A stretch of 64,000 nt of DNA from Spirochaetota bacterium (GCA_023438065.1 JAEXRH010000011.1:193765-257764), one strand, 5' to 3'. Numbered from the stretch's first letter, positions 27,801-36,229 are shown. Notes: generated from the sequence alone by a model not told the origin. Translations and numbers: made by a program.

Positions 27801-30079
27801 TAGAGGCCTTGCGCGGCGCCGCCGTCGAGCAGGAGGATGTTGCCCTTGTCGTTGCGGGCAACGCCGCCCCACGCGAATTGCTCGCCGTCGAAGGTGCCCG
27901 GGACGGGAGCGGGGCGCACGACGCAGATCACGCCCGAAACCTCGAGCGTGGAAAGATCCTTGAGGGTGACGGTCGCGCGGACCGTCGTCCAGTCGGCGGG
28001 GAGGTCATACGCGAGCGGGATAGTCGCCGCGTAGGAGGTCCCGCCCGACTTTTGCGCCGAGACCTTGACCGCGGCGCCGTCGTTGAGGCTCCAGGCGACC
28101 GACGTCACCGGAATGGGCGACTCGATCGCGAGGCTAATGCCGTCGGCCTTCTGGGCGTCCTTACCCGCGCCGGGACCGGCGAGGGTGACGAGCATCCCGT
28201 TCTTGAACGGCGTTCCGGCGGAGACGAGCGGGCCGAGCGATACGGAAGCCGTGCCGGTTCCCGCGGGAATCTTCCCGCTCGCGGGAATCGTGACCTCGCG
28301 CGAGGCCGAGAGGGTCGCGTCCGAAAACGACGGAGGGGTATCCCGAGGGATACCCAGATTCGTCACGTAGATCGGCATCGTTTGGACCGTCTTTCGGTCA
28401 TGTATGTCGGTAGCCCTGACCTCTATCGTCAGGAGCCCGTACGGCCATGCGGCCGTTATCGGTATGGAAAATCCCGCCGAGGGCGCGCCCGGTTTTATCG
28501 CCAGGGCGCTCTCGGGCATTCCGGTCGCGCCCCAGGATACTTCCTTGAGTCCCGCGGCCGAAACGACCGAGACGGCGACGGAAACGCCCGCTTCCGGGTT
28601 GATCTCGGAAAGCCCGTCCTTCACGGGCTCGATGGCGATCGCGGGCGGGGCGCCCGCCACGATGAAGGGCACCGTGACGCTCGGCCCGCGGACGCCGCCG
28701 GTGTCGACCGACCATGCTTCCACGACGTGCGTGCCCGCGACGAGATCCGCGAGCTCCACCCCGAACGAGAGAGGGGCCGCGATCGTCAGCTCGGGACCGC
28801 CGTCGACGCGATAATGAATCTCCGCGACGCCGTCGTCGTCCGAGGCCGAACCCGCAAGCCTGACCTTCCCGTCGATGACGGCGTTCGCTGCGGGTGAGGC
28901 GATCGTGACAAGCGGAAGATCGGAGCGCGGATCGACCGGAATCTTCCGGACGGCCGTCGTCTTGTTGCCGACCTTGTCGGTAGCGGTTATCTGGATATCG
29001 AAAGTCTTGATATCCTGGCCGCGCACGTCGAATTCCTTGACCCAGTAGGGGTTGCCGGCGACCAGGTCAAATGATCCGGTTTCCTTCCCCACGGTCCAGG
29101 AAAGGGTCTCGATGCCGATCGCGTCGCGCGCGGTTCCCGCCACGGAGAACACCCCGTTGACCGCCGCTTCGGGCGCGGGGTAAATGAAATTGACCTGGGG
29201 GGCCGAATTGTCGACGAAATAGAGGAAGGTAAAGATTCCCTCCGAACCCTGTCCGTCGGTTGCCTTGAACCAGCAAACCGCGGGTCCGTCCTTCGGGGCG
29301 GGAACCTCTTTCGCGTCCTTCTTTCCCTTGTCGCCCTTCCCTTCCTTTCCGCCCTTCGAGCCACTGGTATCTATGGTAAGATTCCAGGTCCAGTACGGAT
29401 CGTTCTTGCCGTGCTTGAGCTCAAGCGGCAGGAAATTCACACCGCCGTCGAGCGAATACGCGAGACTCTTGATGCCGTTACCGTCGGACACCTTTCCCTC
29501 GAGGCTGAACTTGCCCGAAACGAGGGCGCCGAGACCAAGGTTATCCACCGAGGTTTCCGGCCGATTGCGGTCGAGGTTCCAAAGAACCTTGAAAGGCTTG
29601 CCCCGAACGCCGTTTTTATCGACGCCGACGACCGCGATCGTATGCTTTCCCTCCGAGAGGGTTTTCGTATCGAGATAATAGGACCAGAAATCCGCGCCTT
29701 GCGCCTTGACGGGCGTTTCGCTCCCGTCGAAATACAGCTCGACGTACGCGACCGCGTCGTCATCGATACAGGTTCCGACGACGTTCAGATTGCCGGGAAC
29801 GCGCATGCTCATGAGCGGATTGGTTATGCGGGCGACAGGGAGATCGGATTCGGGATCGACATACATATTGAAGGGGCCGCCGTAGGCTTCATTTCCCGCA
29901 AGGTCGGTGCCGGTCACGAGGATGTTGTATTTTCCGGGTTTTTGTCTGGAAATATCGACCGTTTCCGACCAGCTCTCGAGATTGCGCGCCGGGGTATCAA
30001 TCGTTTCCTTCGATCCGGCGGCAAACAGCGCAGATCCCGCGATGAGTAGCGCAATACCAGGCAGCAAGAGTTTTCTCAT
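24857..30079 (-). CDS. Ig-like repeat protein with C-terminal outer-membrane beta-barrel, 1740 aa
   Basis: Signal peptide (MRKLLLPGIALLIAGSALFA) followed by about 1550 residues of Ig-like repeats with the pattern DDDGVAEIHYRVDGG, W/F, DGTH, D-x-x-GNxT. The last 160 or so residues (from about 1580, FIQGLYFDWHFWGATLYDIGIGL) alternate like beta strands and end in LTAGVRVNVF; the final Phe fits an outer-membrane insertion signal. A lysine/glycine-rich loop (around residue 250, KEGKGDKGKKDAKE) interrupts one Ig domain. The start at 30079 has an AGGAAG ribosome-binding site; the open frame upstream of it crosses the promoter. Downstream, 12 nt away, lies the giant lipoprotein. The topology resembles an N-terminal passenger on a C-terminal barrel, so it may export or anchor its Ig stalk or hold the lipoprotein partner (inference). 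Confidence 0.85.
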   Translation of the reverse strand: MRKLLLPGIALLIAGSALFAAGSKETIDTPARNLESWSETVDISRQKPGKYNILVTGTDLAGNEAYGGPFNMYVDPESDLPVARITNPLMSMRVPGNLNVVGTCIDDDAVAYVELYFDGSETPVKAQGADFWSYYLDTKTLSEGKHTIAVVGVDKNGVRGKPFKVLWNLDRNRPETSVDNLGLGALVSGKFSLEGKVSDGNGIKSLAYSLDGGVNFLPLELKHGKNDPYWTWNLTIDTSGSKGGKEGKGDKGKKDAKEVPAPKDGPAVCWFKATDGQGSEGIFTFLYFVDNSAPQVNFIYPAPEAAVNGVFSVAGTARDAIGIETLSWTVGKETGSFDLVAGNPYWVKEFDVRGQDIKTFDIQITATDKVGNKTTAVRKIPVDPRSDLPLVTIASPAANAVIDGKVRLAGSASDDDGVAEIHYRVDGGPELTIAAPLSFGVELADLVAGTHVVEAWSVDTGGVRGPSVTVPFIVAGAPPAIAIEPVKDGLSEINPEAGVSVAVSVVSAAGLKEVSWGATGMPESALAIKPGAPSAGFSIPITAAWPYGLLTIEVRATDIHDRKTVQTMPIYVTNLGIPRDTPPSFSDATLSASREVTIPASGKIPAGTGTASVSLGPLVSAGTPFKNGMLVTLAGPGAGKDAQKADGISLAIESPIPVTSVAWSLNDGAAVKVSAQKSGGTSYAATIPLAYDLPADWTTVRATVTLKDLSTLEVSGVICVVRPAPVPGTFDGEQFAWGGVARNDKGNILLLDGGAAQGLYNGKPDRKAASVAFAKGTDAKTTAGLSVSLSGNTVTVTGKKDGEYAGVSLAITDSSGETFKTAPVTFIVDSALPALTVATTERPYWIQTAIPAKGSASDDNGIASIDYSLDGGISWKSFKGASFDQKIDVSEIPDGKLELVVRATDKTGRVTTDWRVFAKDTTAPTYETVLPAPADTVNGETLIAFRLADAGSVALAEYRAPGDRSAKDKTPWVPVPLSSLTNAFVGTTDRPIADKMEFRFTDAAGNAASTLAGPWRFAIDAKADLPVVEIHLPSDNEIVRKDFVVSGVVYDDDGVSKIWYKIDAGKFVEVPIEHSFSIPIPLLSLTDNEHVITVFAEDIHGVRGPEVTRKVRVSLEEPKAEVRAPLFDVTSKGVITVTGVASDKNGIEKVELSLDNGNSFDLAEGTTDWSYRFDTRVIQDGTHVVFVRVYDKYETIGLYSSLINIDNTAPAIRLEFPLDGTRISDTLFISGQTMDNIGLSRVTAKISNIEPKQPAIPASLGDIPFANELIISRGLDIKSLPEGFYNMEIRGYDAAGNVTRVSRNFEVFRGKDRNRIEFLYPLNGEKAQGVFNVYGRVVSEDPVSSLMMYVDGKDVGATALSPTGYFKFTLGPDKIADGTHKLSVRALVGGEKVIVSEEHSLIYKSDGPWVAIDNLAMGDFAIDRPWLMGTTGYSLAEEDILALKSKDTPKEKRRQLLLKSVDRVEISFDNGKTFHETESGKKWRYRIETGDIAEGFHFLVVRAIMNSGEVAVTRSILQVDKTKPTIRMISPGEGGRYNDKLVFSGLSSDDVELKSVMLSLRPGDKSAYAVPAFIQGLYFDWHFWGATLYDIGIGLTFFDDNVKIQGQYGQFTDAQRAVFTPSAMRYGGTVYGVKMLANIAYMPLEYFFGPDFYWLSATAALGANFSYFTESQSGKGQILSAALAQIEFPRVTLPKRKYFSTFAFYTEAQFWFIPTDVDSTEVNIQSILPHLTAGVRVNVF

Positions 30080-30136
30080 GTTTCTTCCTATGTTCAAGTC
30101 GGCTCTCGAATAGTAAACTCCATTATCTCCAGCGTC

Positions 30137-30165
30137 ATTATCGGCATAAATCGCTAATACCTCAA
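30137..30165 (-). promoter_or_regulatory. Promoter of the Ig-like megaprotein operon
   Basis: Minus-strand TTGAGG, 17 nt, GATAAT, about 58 nt before the start codon, in an unusually AT-rich 130-bp gap. The gap also holds a 10-bp inverted repeat (30150-30159 and 30208-30217). Confidence 0.55.
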
Positions 30166-30209
30166 GTTGTGTTGGAGATACTGAGCTATATTTTACATTT
30201 ATAATACTA

Positions 30210-32285
30210 TTAGCGATAGTCCCTTGCTTCCAAACGCTGAGCATAAAACCGGGCAACCGGGTCGTCGGGATACCGGAGAAGTACCCGTTCGATAAACACC
30301 CGCGCCTCGTCATAGTGGCCGATGAACCAGGCAAAAAGCGCATGCTCGAGATCGCTCTGGGTATTCCATTTCAGATCCCGGATTGTTTCGCTGTCGTTCG
30401 CGTACACTTCAAAGATGAAGGAAGGCCCCGAACCGGTCTCGACGCGATCCACCGGTCGAAGAAAGAACTCGAGGGGATTCGGCAATCCGGCGTACACCGA
30501 CTCGTTGACCAGGATTTTCGAGTGAAACTGTTTTGTCGCGGACTCGAACCGCCCGGCGCATTTGACGCAATGGGAGATGACGGTTCCGTCAAGCCGGGAA
30601 TCGTCGCCGATCGTGCCGAGGGTCAGTCGCCCGCAGTCGATACCGATACCGATCGCGAGCGGCGTGAGCCCGCTCGACGCCCGGTTCCGCGCGGCGATGG
30701 CGGTCTGCATCTGCACCGCGCATCGAACGGCGGGGTCGGCGCCGCTCGGGAACAGGGCGAAAAAGCCGTCGCCCTCGTACTTCGCGATAAACCCGCCGTT
30801 GGACCTGATGATGGGCCCGACGAGTTCGAGGTACTCGTTCAGGAAAACGAAAACCTCGTCGGGACTCATCCGCTCCGCGATGGAGGTGAAGGACCGTATG
30901 TCGGCGGAAAGGATCGCCATGTCGACCTCGGCGAAGTCGCCGGGCTCGATCTCCACGATGGAGGTCTTTTTGAGGAACGCGAGGAATTCGGCCGGAACGA
31001 ACCGTTTCAGGGACGCGTTGATCCCCGACAGTTGCGCGGAAAGGAGGCGGGCTCGCTCGAAGGACTCGGCGTACCGCGCGATAACCATGAGGGCAATGCA
31101 GAAGAGCCAGACGCACATGCCGATGTGCGCGAAATTGTATCCCGGGAGAATCCACATGGCCACGAGAATGTCGTAGGTGAAGGACACGAGCGCGAATATG
31201 AAGCCGACAAGGAGCCAGACCGAGCCCGCGAAACGCTTTACGCAGGCGGCGATGATGACCCCAAGCCCCCAGAACCCGACCGCGAGAGCCGCGATCTGAA
31301 CGACAAGGAGCGTCCGCGCGGCGACGTATTCCGACGCGAGGACGATCAGCGCGAAATAGGCCGAGAAGAAAACGACGACGGGAAGCGCGACGACGCGACG
31401 CGCGAGGGAAGGATACAACGTATGGAGGAACGAGACGAAGAAAATCATCGCGAGGGGGAAGGTCGCGTAGCCGAGCTTGAAGAGAACGGACCAGGACATC
31501 CCCGGAAGGATATCGAGAATCATGAAACCGTCATAGCAAAGGGTTCTGAAACCGACGATCAACGCGAGACCGGCGAACCAGAGAAAAGCCCGCTCCTTCC
31601 GCCTGAACAGGAAGAGCCCGAGAAAGAAAAGACCCATCACCGAAAGGACGGCGAAAAGGAAACCCTCGCCCATCGACTGTCTGTCCTGGACGAGATGCAT
31701 GAGCGGGGCGGGACCGAGATAAATTGAGGAGTTGCTCCCGCCGAACCGATCGTGGTAGTTGGAGATCTGGATGACGATGTCGGCGGTCCCGTCTTCACGG
31801 GGACGAACCTCGGCCAGGGCCGAGGCCCAGGCAGGCCGCTCGCTCGCCCGCGACGCGCCTACGGTCCCGACCGATCGGACCTCGACGCCGTTTACGAGGA
31901 CGGATACGGCGGAGAGGGTTTGCCCGACGCGAAGGTAGTAGTGATCCGCCGGATCGAGCCCGGACACCTTGACCGCGTAGGTCGCGTGCCCGAAGGGTGT
32001 CGCGACTCCGGCGTCCCTCCAGGCGCCGGGCAAGCGCGCGAAGCGCGGGGGCGGCGCCCCGTCGGGATCGACGATGAAAGAATCCCACCAGAAAAGCCAG
32101 TCTCCCTTGAGTTCGCAGACGCTATTCCGCGCCGCCGAAAGATCCGCCGAGCCTCCCGACACCGCAACCTTCCGATAGAAACGCTGACCGTATTTCGGGT
32201 CGGTCGAAAGTACCGAGACGAGTATCGCTATCAGGACGAGAAAGGGAAGTATCGCCGTCAAGGGTTTCTTGATCTCGTTACGCAT
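30210..32285 (-). CDS. 7TM receptor adenylate/guanylate cyclase, catalytic residues intact
   Basis: A 691-residue membrane receptor of the 7TMR-DISM plan. It has an N-terminal anchor or signal (about 8-28), a periplasmic jelly-roll-like extracellular domain (about 35-195, with GDWLFWWDSFI and the YAVKVSG strand), seven predicted membrane helices (about 205-405), a linker (RARLLSAQLSGINASLKRFVP) and a class III nucleotide cyclase domain (about 450-640). Metal-binding Asp residues are present at about 462 (LSADIRSFT) and 506 (KYEGDGFFALFP), so it should be active, probably as an adenylate cyclase. A C-terminal tail with TPR-like helices follows. The ATG lies 1 nt from the stop codon of the second cyclase gene, so expression is coupled. 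Confidence 0.9.
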   Translation of the reverse strand: MRNEIKKPLTAILPFLVLIAILVSVLSTDPKYGQRFYRKVAVSGGSADLSAARNSVCELKGDWLFWWDSFIVDPDGAPPPRFARLPGAWRDAGVATPFGHATYAVKVSGLDPADHYYLRVGQTLSAVSVLVNGVEVRSVGTVGASRASERPAWASALAEVRPREDGTADIVIQISNYHDRFGGSNSSIYLGPAPLMHLVQDRQSMGEGFLFAVLSVMGLFFLGLFLFRRKERAFLWFAGLALIVGFRTLCYDGFMILDILPGMSWSVLFKLGYATFPLAMIFFVSFLHTLYPSLARRVVALPVVVFFSAYFALIVLASEYVAARTLLVVQIAALAVGFWGLGVIIAACVKRFAGSVWLLVGFIFALVSFTYDILVAMWILPGYNFAHIGMCVWLFCIALMVIARYAESFERARLLSAQLSGINASLKRFVPAEFLAFLKKTSIVEIEPGDFAEVDMAILSADIRSFTSIAERMSPDEVFVFLNEYLELVGPIIRSNGGFIAKYEGDGFFALFPSGADPAVRCAVQMQTAIAARNRASSGLTPLAIGIGIDCGRLTLGTIGDDSRLDGTVISHCVKCAGRFESATKQFHSKILVNESVYAGLPNPLEFFLRPVDRVETGSGPSFIFEVYANDSETIRDLKWNTQSDLEHALFAWFIGHYDEARVFIERVLLRYPDDPVARFYAQRLEARDYR

Positions 32286-32286
32286 C

Positions 32287-34188
32287 CTACGCCGGCCTCA
32301 CTTCGTATACCGAGACGAGCGACGATCGTCCCTTGAGCCTGACTTCCCCGTGCGACGAGAAATCGAGCTCGGGATCGGAGGCTACGCGCGGATCGGTCGC
32401 GATCGTCTGGCTGACTACCACGGACGCGTCTTTCGAGACGGCGAACCGGAGCAACCGGCTCGCGGTGTTGACGACGTCGGATATGACCGTGCTGTCCATG
32501 CGCGCGGCCTCGCCGATCGTCCCGAGCATGAGCGAGCCGCGGTGAATGCCCGCCGCGAACTGTATGCTCGGCAACCCGCCCCGGGCGCGCTCCACGTTGT
32601 ATTCCCCGATCGCCGCCCTGATCTCGAGCGCGCACCGCACCGCGTTCGCCGGATCGTCCGGAAAGAGGACCATCACGCCCTCGGCGAGGTATTTGTCGAT
32701 GAACCCCCGGTACTTCTGGATCAGCGGGTTTACCCGGTGGAGCGTGTCGTTGAACATCTCGAGCATGGTAAGCCGCGCGGAGGAGCCCAGGAGGGGCACG
32801 TCGATGCCGAGATGCACGAACATCACGCACATGTCCTTGCGGATGTTGTCGCCGAGCGCTACCTCGGTGATGGACTTCTTGCCGAGAAAGCGCAGAAATT
32901 CGTTCGGCACGAACCGGGCGAGGGACTGGTTAACCTTCTCGAGTTCCCCGGCCGCGGCCTCTACCGCGTTGAAGGCGCCGGTAAAACGGCCGACGACGAT
33001 TATCGCCATCGCCGCGACGATTCCGAGAATCCCGTAATGGGACAGAAAGACGCCGTCGATCTCTCGGTTCGCGACGAGGATATCGTGGACGACGACGAAG
33101 AAAAAGAACGTGAAGCCCGCGAGGAAGAGGATCGCCCCGGGCCGGCGCCCGAGGGCCGCGCGGAATACGACGAGGATCATGGCGAGCGAAACGAGGAGGG
33201 CGAAGGCCTGAAACGGAACGAGGATACCCGTGAAGAAATCGACCGGCGTGAGGAGGCTCATCGCGCAGTACGCGAGACTGACCGAGATAATCGCCGCCGC
33301 GGGCACCTTCGGAAACTCGTTCGGGAAATTGGCCCGAAGGAATCCCGCGAACGCCGCCGGAGCGAGCGCGAAGGTAAGGTAGCCGAACCTGAACATGAGC
33401 GCCGTCGGGACGAAAGGCATGAAGTCCTGAAGCATGAACTCGTCGTAGCAGGCGATACGAAGCGCGAAATTCACGCAAAGGACGCCCAGCCACAGACAGG
33501 CTTTTTCCTCGCGTTGAAAGACGAACAGGGCGATGAAATACGCGCCCATCGCGAGGATGGCGGCGAACGGGATAATCATGAGATTCCGCTTGTGCGCGCG
33601 CGCGGCGCTCAGCGCGTCGAAGGAGCCGAACTGAATCGCGGTCGGGCACGCGGGATAGATATCGTTAAAGTTCGAGAGATGGAGAACGAGCGTCACCTCG
33701 GTCAATCCGGCCGAAGGGAGGGCCACGACCTCGGAATCCCAATGCGGCTTTTCCTCCGCGCGCGAGGTCGCGGGCGTTCCCGCGGCATAGAGCTCCTGCC
33801 CGTTCGCGAAATAGCGGGTCGCGCAGCTGTAGCCGGGGAACCAGAACGCGTAAAGAATCGAGGGATTAAGCCCGGTAACCCTGATCGCGTACGATCCATA
33901 CCCCCGCGGGGAAAGGGTGCCGGCGTCATACGAGCTCCAGGAGGCGGGGAACCGCTCGAACCGGGAAAACCCCGACGCCGTCGTCGACGGATCGACGAAA
34001 GCCGACGGCCAAAACGCCCAGCGCCCGAACAGCTCGACGGGTCGCGGGAGGCCCTTGACGTCAATCGTCCCGCCCGAAACCTCCGGACGCGGCAAAGGGG
34101 AACCGAAAGACGGCACGGGAAGCGCGAGGCAGAGGAATGTCGCGGCGATAAAGCATCGATAGGTGCGAGTCGGCCACCGCGCGTTCAT
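32287..34188 (-). CDS. 7TM receptor cyclase homologue, catalytically degenerate
   Basis: A 633-residue paralogue with the same plan: signal peptide (about 10-29), 7TMR-DISM extracellular domain (about 35-195), seven helices (about 203-400), a cyclase-like domain (about 450-610) and a short tail. The two metal-binding Asp positions are replaced: the first falls in MFVHLGIDV (His about 459) and the second in DKYLAEGVMVLFP (Glu about 503). The later segments GSLMLGTIGEAARMDSTVISDVVNTASRL and GEVRLKGRSSLVSVYEV are conserved, so the fold and dimer surface appear kept. It is probably a regulatory partner of the active cyclase downstream. An AGGAT ribosome-binding site precedes the ATG. Confidence 0.88.
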   Translation of the reverse strand: MNARWPTRTYRCFIAATFLCLALPVPSFGSPLPRPEVSGGTIDVKGLPRPVELFGRWAFWPSAFVDPSTTASGFSRFERFPASWSSYDAGTLSPRGYGSYAIRVTGLNPSILYAFWFPGYSCATRYFANGQELYAAGTPATSRAEEKPHWDSEVVALPSAGLTEVTLVLHLSNFNDIYPACPTAIQFGSFDALSAARAHKRNLMIIPFAAILAMGAYFIALFVFQREEKACLWLGVLCVNFALRIACYDEFMLQDFMPFVPTALMFRFGYLTFALAPAAFAGFLRANFPNEFPKVPAAAIISVSLAYCAMSLLTPVDFFTGILVPFQAFALLVSLAMILVVFRAALGRRPGAILFLAGFTFFFFVVVHDILVANREIDGVFLSHYGILGIVAAMAIIVVGRFTGAFNAVEAAAGELEKVNQSLARFVPNEFLRFLGKKSITEVALGDNIRKDMCVMFVHLGIDVPLLGSSARLTMLEMFNDTLHRVNPLIQKYRGFIDKYLAEGVMVLFPDDPANAVRCALEIRAAIGEYNVERARGGLPSIQFAAGIHRGSLMLGTIGEAARMDSTVISDVVNTASRLLRFAVSKDASVVVSQTIATDPRVASDPELDFSSHGEVRLKGRSSLVSVYEVRPA

Positions 34189-34223
34189 TGGGTCGTATCC
34201 TGTGACACCATAGGGTACCGCCC

Positions 34224-34253
34224 ATTATATTTGAACCTTGAAGCTATTGTCAA
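34224..34253 (-). promoter_or_regulatory. Strong sigma70 promoter of the cyclase pair
   Basis: Minus-strand TTGACA (34248-34253), 18 nt, TATAAT (34224-34229): both hexamers match consensus fully. It lies about 36 nt upstream of the ATG at 34188. Confidence 0.8.
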
Positions 34254-34267
34254 AATAAAGCTACAAT
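34238..34267 (+). promoter_or_regulatory. Promoter of the SDR gene, probably leaderless
   Basis: TTGAAG, 18 nt, TACAAT, ending 6 nt before the ATG at 34274. It physically overlaps the -35 region of the divergent cyclase promoter, so the two may compete. Confidence 0.55.
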
Positions 34268-34273
34268 CTTTAC

Positions 34274-35074
34274 ATGAAACGAATCATCATCGTCACGGGA
34301 GCGAGTTCCGGCCTCGGCGCCGAGTTCGCGAAGCGGCTTTCCCGCGAGCGCGAGGCCGACGAAATATGGCTTCTCGCGCGGCGCAAGGACCGGCTCGACT
34401 CGCTCGCGAACGAGATTTCCGCCCAAGGCGCGGGCGCGCCCCATCCCAAGACGATCGCGATCAACCTCGCGGGAGCGGCGGGTGTTCGCCATTTCCGGGA
34501 GCTCCTCCAAAAGGAACGGGAATCGGGCGAGTTCATCGTCGACGCCCTCGTGAACAACGCGGGATTCGGCACGTACGGAACCTTCATGGAAACGCCCGTC
34601 GATCGGGAGCTCGAGATGATCGATCTCAACGTGTACGCGCTGACCGGACTTTGCCACGCCGCGATTCCCCTCATGGGCCCGGGCTCGGCGATCGTCAACG
34701 TCGCGAGCCTCGCGGGCTTTATCCCTCTCGGGAATTTCGCCGTTTACGGGGCGACGAAGGCGTACGCGCTCAGCTTCAGCGTCGCGCTTGCCGCCGAGGT
34801 CGCCGACGCGGGGATCCGCGTGATCGCCCTGTGCCCCGGCCCGGTCGACACCGAGTTCGCGAACGTCGCCTCGAACGGCGCGCGGGTAAAGGTCATCGAC
34901 GGGAAAAGCCCCGCCGCCGTCGTCTCGCATTGCGTCGTCGCGTTGAACAAAGGCCGGCACGTCGCGGTCATGGCGCCGAAATGGAAATTCAAGGCCTTCA
35001 TGAGCCGGTTCATGGGCCGCTACTTCTTCGCGAGGTATACCTATGTCCACGAAAAACGACCGTCAAATCCCTGA
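34274..35074 (+). CDS. Short-chain dehydrogenase/reductase
   Basis: A 266-residue classical SDR oxidoreductase with the NAD(P)-binding TGASSGLG motif at the N terminus, NNAGFG, the catalytic Ser in VNVASLAG and the YGATKAY (YxxxK) motif. The substrate is unknown; the sequence resembles the general DltE/YqjQ-like group. The C terminus is basic (KWKFKAFMSRFMGRYFF) and may touch the membrane. It overlaps the flavin-reductase-like gene by 32 nt. No ribosome-binding site precedes the start, in line with a leaderless message. Confidence 0.93.
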   Translation: MKRIIIVTGASSGLGAEFAKRLSREREADEIWLLARRKDRLDSLANEISAQGAGAPHPKTIAINLAGAAGVRHFRELLQKERESGEFIVDALVNNAGFGTYGTFMETPVDRELEMIDLNVYALTGLCHAAIPLMGPGSAIVNVASLAGFIPLGNFAVYGATKAYALSFSVALAAEVADAGIRVIALCPGPVDTEFANVASNGARVKVIDGKSPAAVVSHCVVALNKGRHVAVMAPKWKFKAFMSRFMGRYFFARYTYVHEKRPSNP

Positions 35075-35561
35075 GGGAGCGATCGCGCGGGAAGAAAGTC
35101 CCGGATACGCGGGCTTCGAGACGGTCCCCCTCCCCGAAGCCTATCGCCTCGTGACGCCGGGAGTCCCCGTTCTCGTCGCGTCGAAGGGGCGGCACTACAA
35201 CCTCGCGCCGATCGCCTGGAACTGCCCGCTCGATTACGAGCCGGTAACGAAGCTCCTTTTCGTCTGCGACCCGGCCCATCAGACCGCGCGCAACGTCAAG
35301 GAAACGGGCGAGTTCGCCGTGTGCGTGCCCGAGTCGGCCGACGCGCCCCTCATCGAGCTTTGCGGCTCGGTTTCCTCGCCCGACATCGACAAGTTCGAGC
35401 GCTTCTCCATCGCCTCGGTGAAGGCCGAAAAAATCGACGTTCGCGTTCCCGATTCCGCGGTCGCGTGGATCGAATGCAAGCTCATCCGAGTAATACCCGA
35501 GGGCGCCGTCGAGATTTTCCTCGGCGAGGCGGTTGCCGCCTGGGCGGGCACGGCCCGCTGA
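35043..35561 (+). CDS. Flavin reductase-like FMN-binding protein
   Basis: A 172-residue protein of the FMN-binding split-barrel (flavin reductase/DIM6-NTAB) family. Typical segments are VPVLVASKGRHYNLAPIAWNCPLDYEP, LLFVCDPAHQTARNVKETGEFAVCVP and the Cys/Ser-rich CGSVSS loop. It may reduce flavins with NAD(P)H or act on a small substrate. A GAGG ribosome-binding site lies about 9 nt before the ATG, inside the 3' end of the SDR gene, which overlaps by 32 nt. Confidence 0.83.
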   Translation: MSTKNDRQIPEGAIAREESPGYAGFETVPLPEAYRLVTPGVPVLVASKGRHYNLAPIAWNCPLDYEPVTKLLFVCDPAHQTARNVKETGEFAVCVPESADAPLIELCGSVSSPDIDKFERFSIASVKAEKIDVRVPDSAVAWIECKLIRVIPEGAVEIFLGEAVAAWAGTAR

Positions 35562-35578
35562 GGCGCCACGCGAGCGGC

Positions 35579-36199
35579 CTACCGCGACAGCTCCCTGATT
35601 CCGTCCATCGAGTCCATGACGTTCTTGACCATCAGGAACCGCTCCCGGATGTTCACCACGCGCTTCTCGAGGGCGAGCTTGTTGAGAAACTCGCTCTCCT
35701 CGCTTTCGGCCGACGAAAGACGCCTGAGAAGCTCGATCTTGACGACCGTGAAGGATATCGCCTGGAGCACGTTCTCGTAGAGGATCTTTCCCCGATAGTC
35801 GGCCTCGATTCCCTTGTGGTAGGTCGTGAGCATCCTGCTCCGGTTCTCGATTCTGCCCTTCGCCGCGAGGAGGCGATAGAGGCTCGACTTCTCGTCGACG
35901 TTCTCGGTAAAGAGGATCGTCGCGCCGATCTCGGTGTCGAGCCGGGAAACGAACTTGCGGAAAAGCGGCGAATTGACCTCGACCGTCCTGAACTTTTTCA
36001 CGTTGACGACGTCGAGATACTCCAGGTTGTTTACCACCTCGAAGTAGTAGGCGCGAAGGTAGTTTTCCGCGCTGAGGTTCCGCTTCCTGATCGCCTCGAC
36101 GCGCGCGTATACCCCGTCGAAAAAGCCGACCGCGCCCGAAACGGCGCCCGTAATCTCCCTCGCGAGCGAAAGCCCGCCAATGACGGCATCGTCCATCAT
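35579..36199 (-). CDS. Hypothetical helical protein
   Basis: A 206-residue protein I do not recognise. It starts with an Ala/Gly-rich possibly amphipathic segment (MMDDAVIGGLSLAREITGAVSGAVGFFDGVY) and is otherwise rich in charged helices (VEAIRKRNLSAENYLRAYYFEVVNNLEYLDVV). There is no clear membrane helix, signal peptide or catalytic motif. The ATG pair at 36199/36196 follows an AAGGAG site at 4 or 7 nt, so either Met can be the start. The gene stands alone with its own promoter, is convergent with the flavin reductase gene and divergent from a diguanylate cyclase. Confidence 0.75.
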   Translation of the reverse strand: MMDDAVIGGLSLAREITGAVSGAVGFFDGVYARVEAIRKRNLSAENYLRAYYFEVVNNLEYLDVVNVKKFRTVEVNSPLFRKFVSRLDTEIGATILFTENVDEKSSLYRLLAAKGRIENRSRMLTTYHKGIEADYRGKILYENVLQAISFTVVKIELLRRLSSAESEESEFLNKLALEKRVVNIRERFLMVKNVMDSMDGIRELSR

Positions 36200-36229
36200 A
36201 CGTCTCCTTTCCGCGCGTTCATGGCCTCT

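Noticed and set aside
32269..35154. A 961-codon plus-strand open frame across the second cyclase gene and the SDR gene
   Set aside because: It is antisense to a clear cyclase homologue and out of frame with the SDR. Composition is Arg/Glu repeats typical of GC-rich antisense frames.
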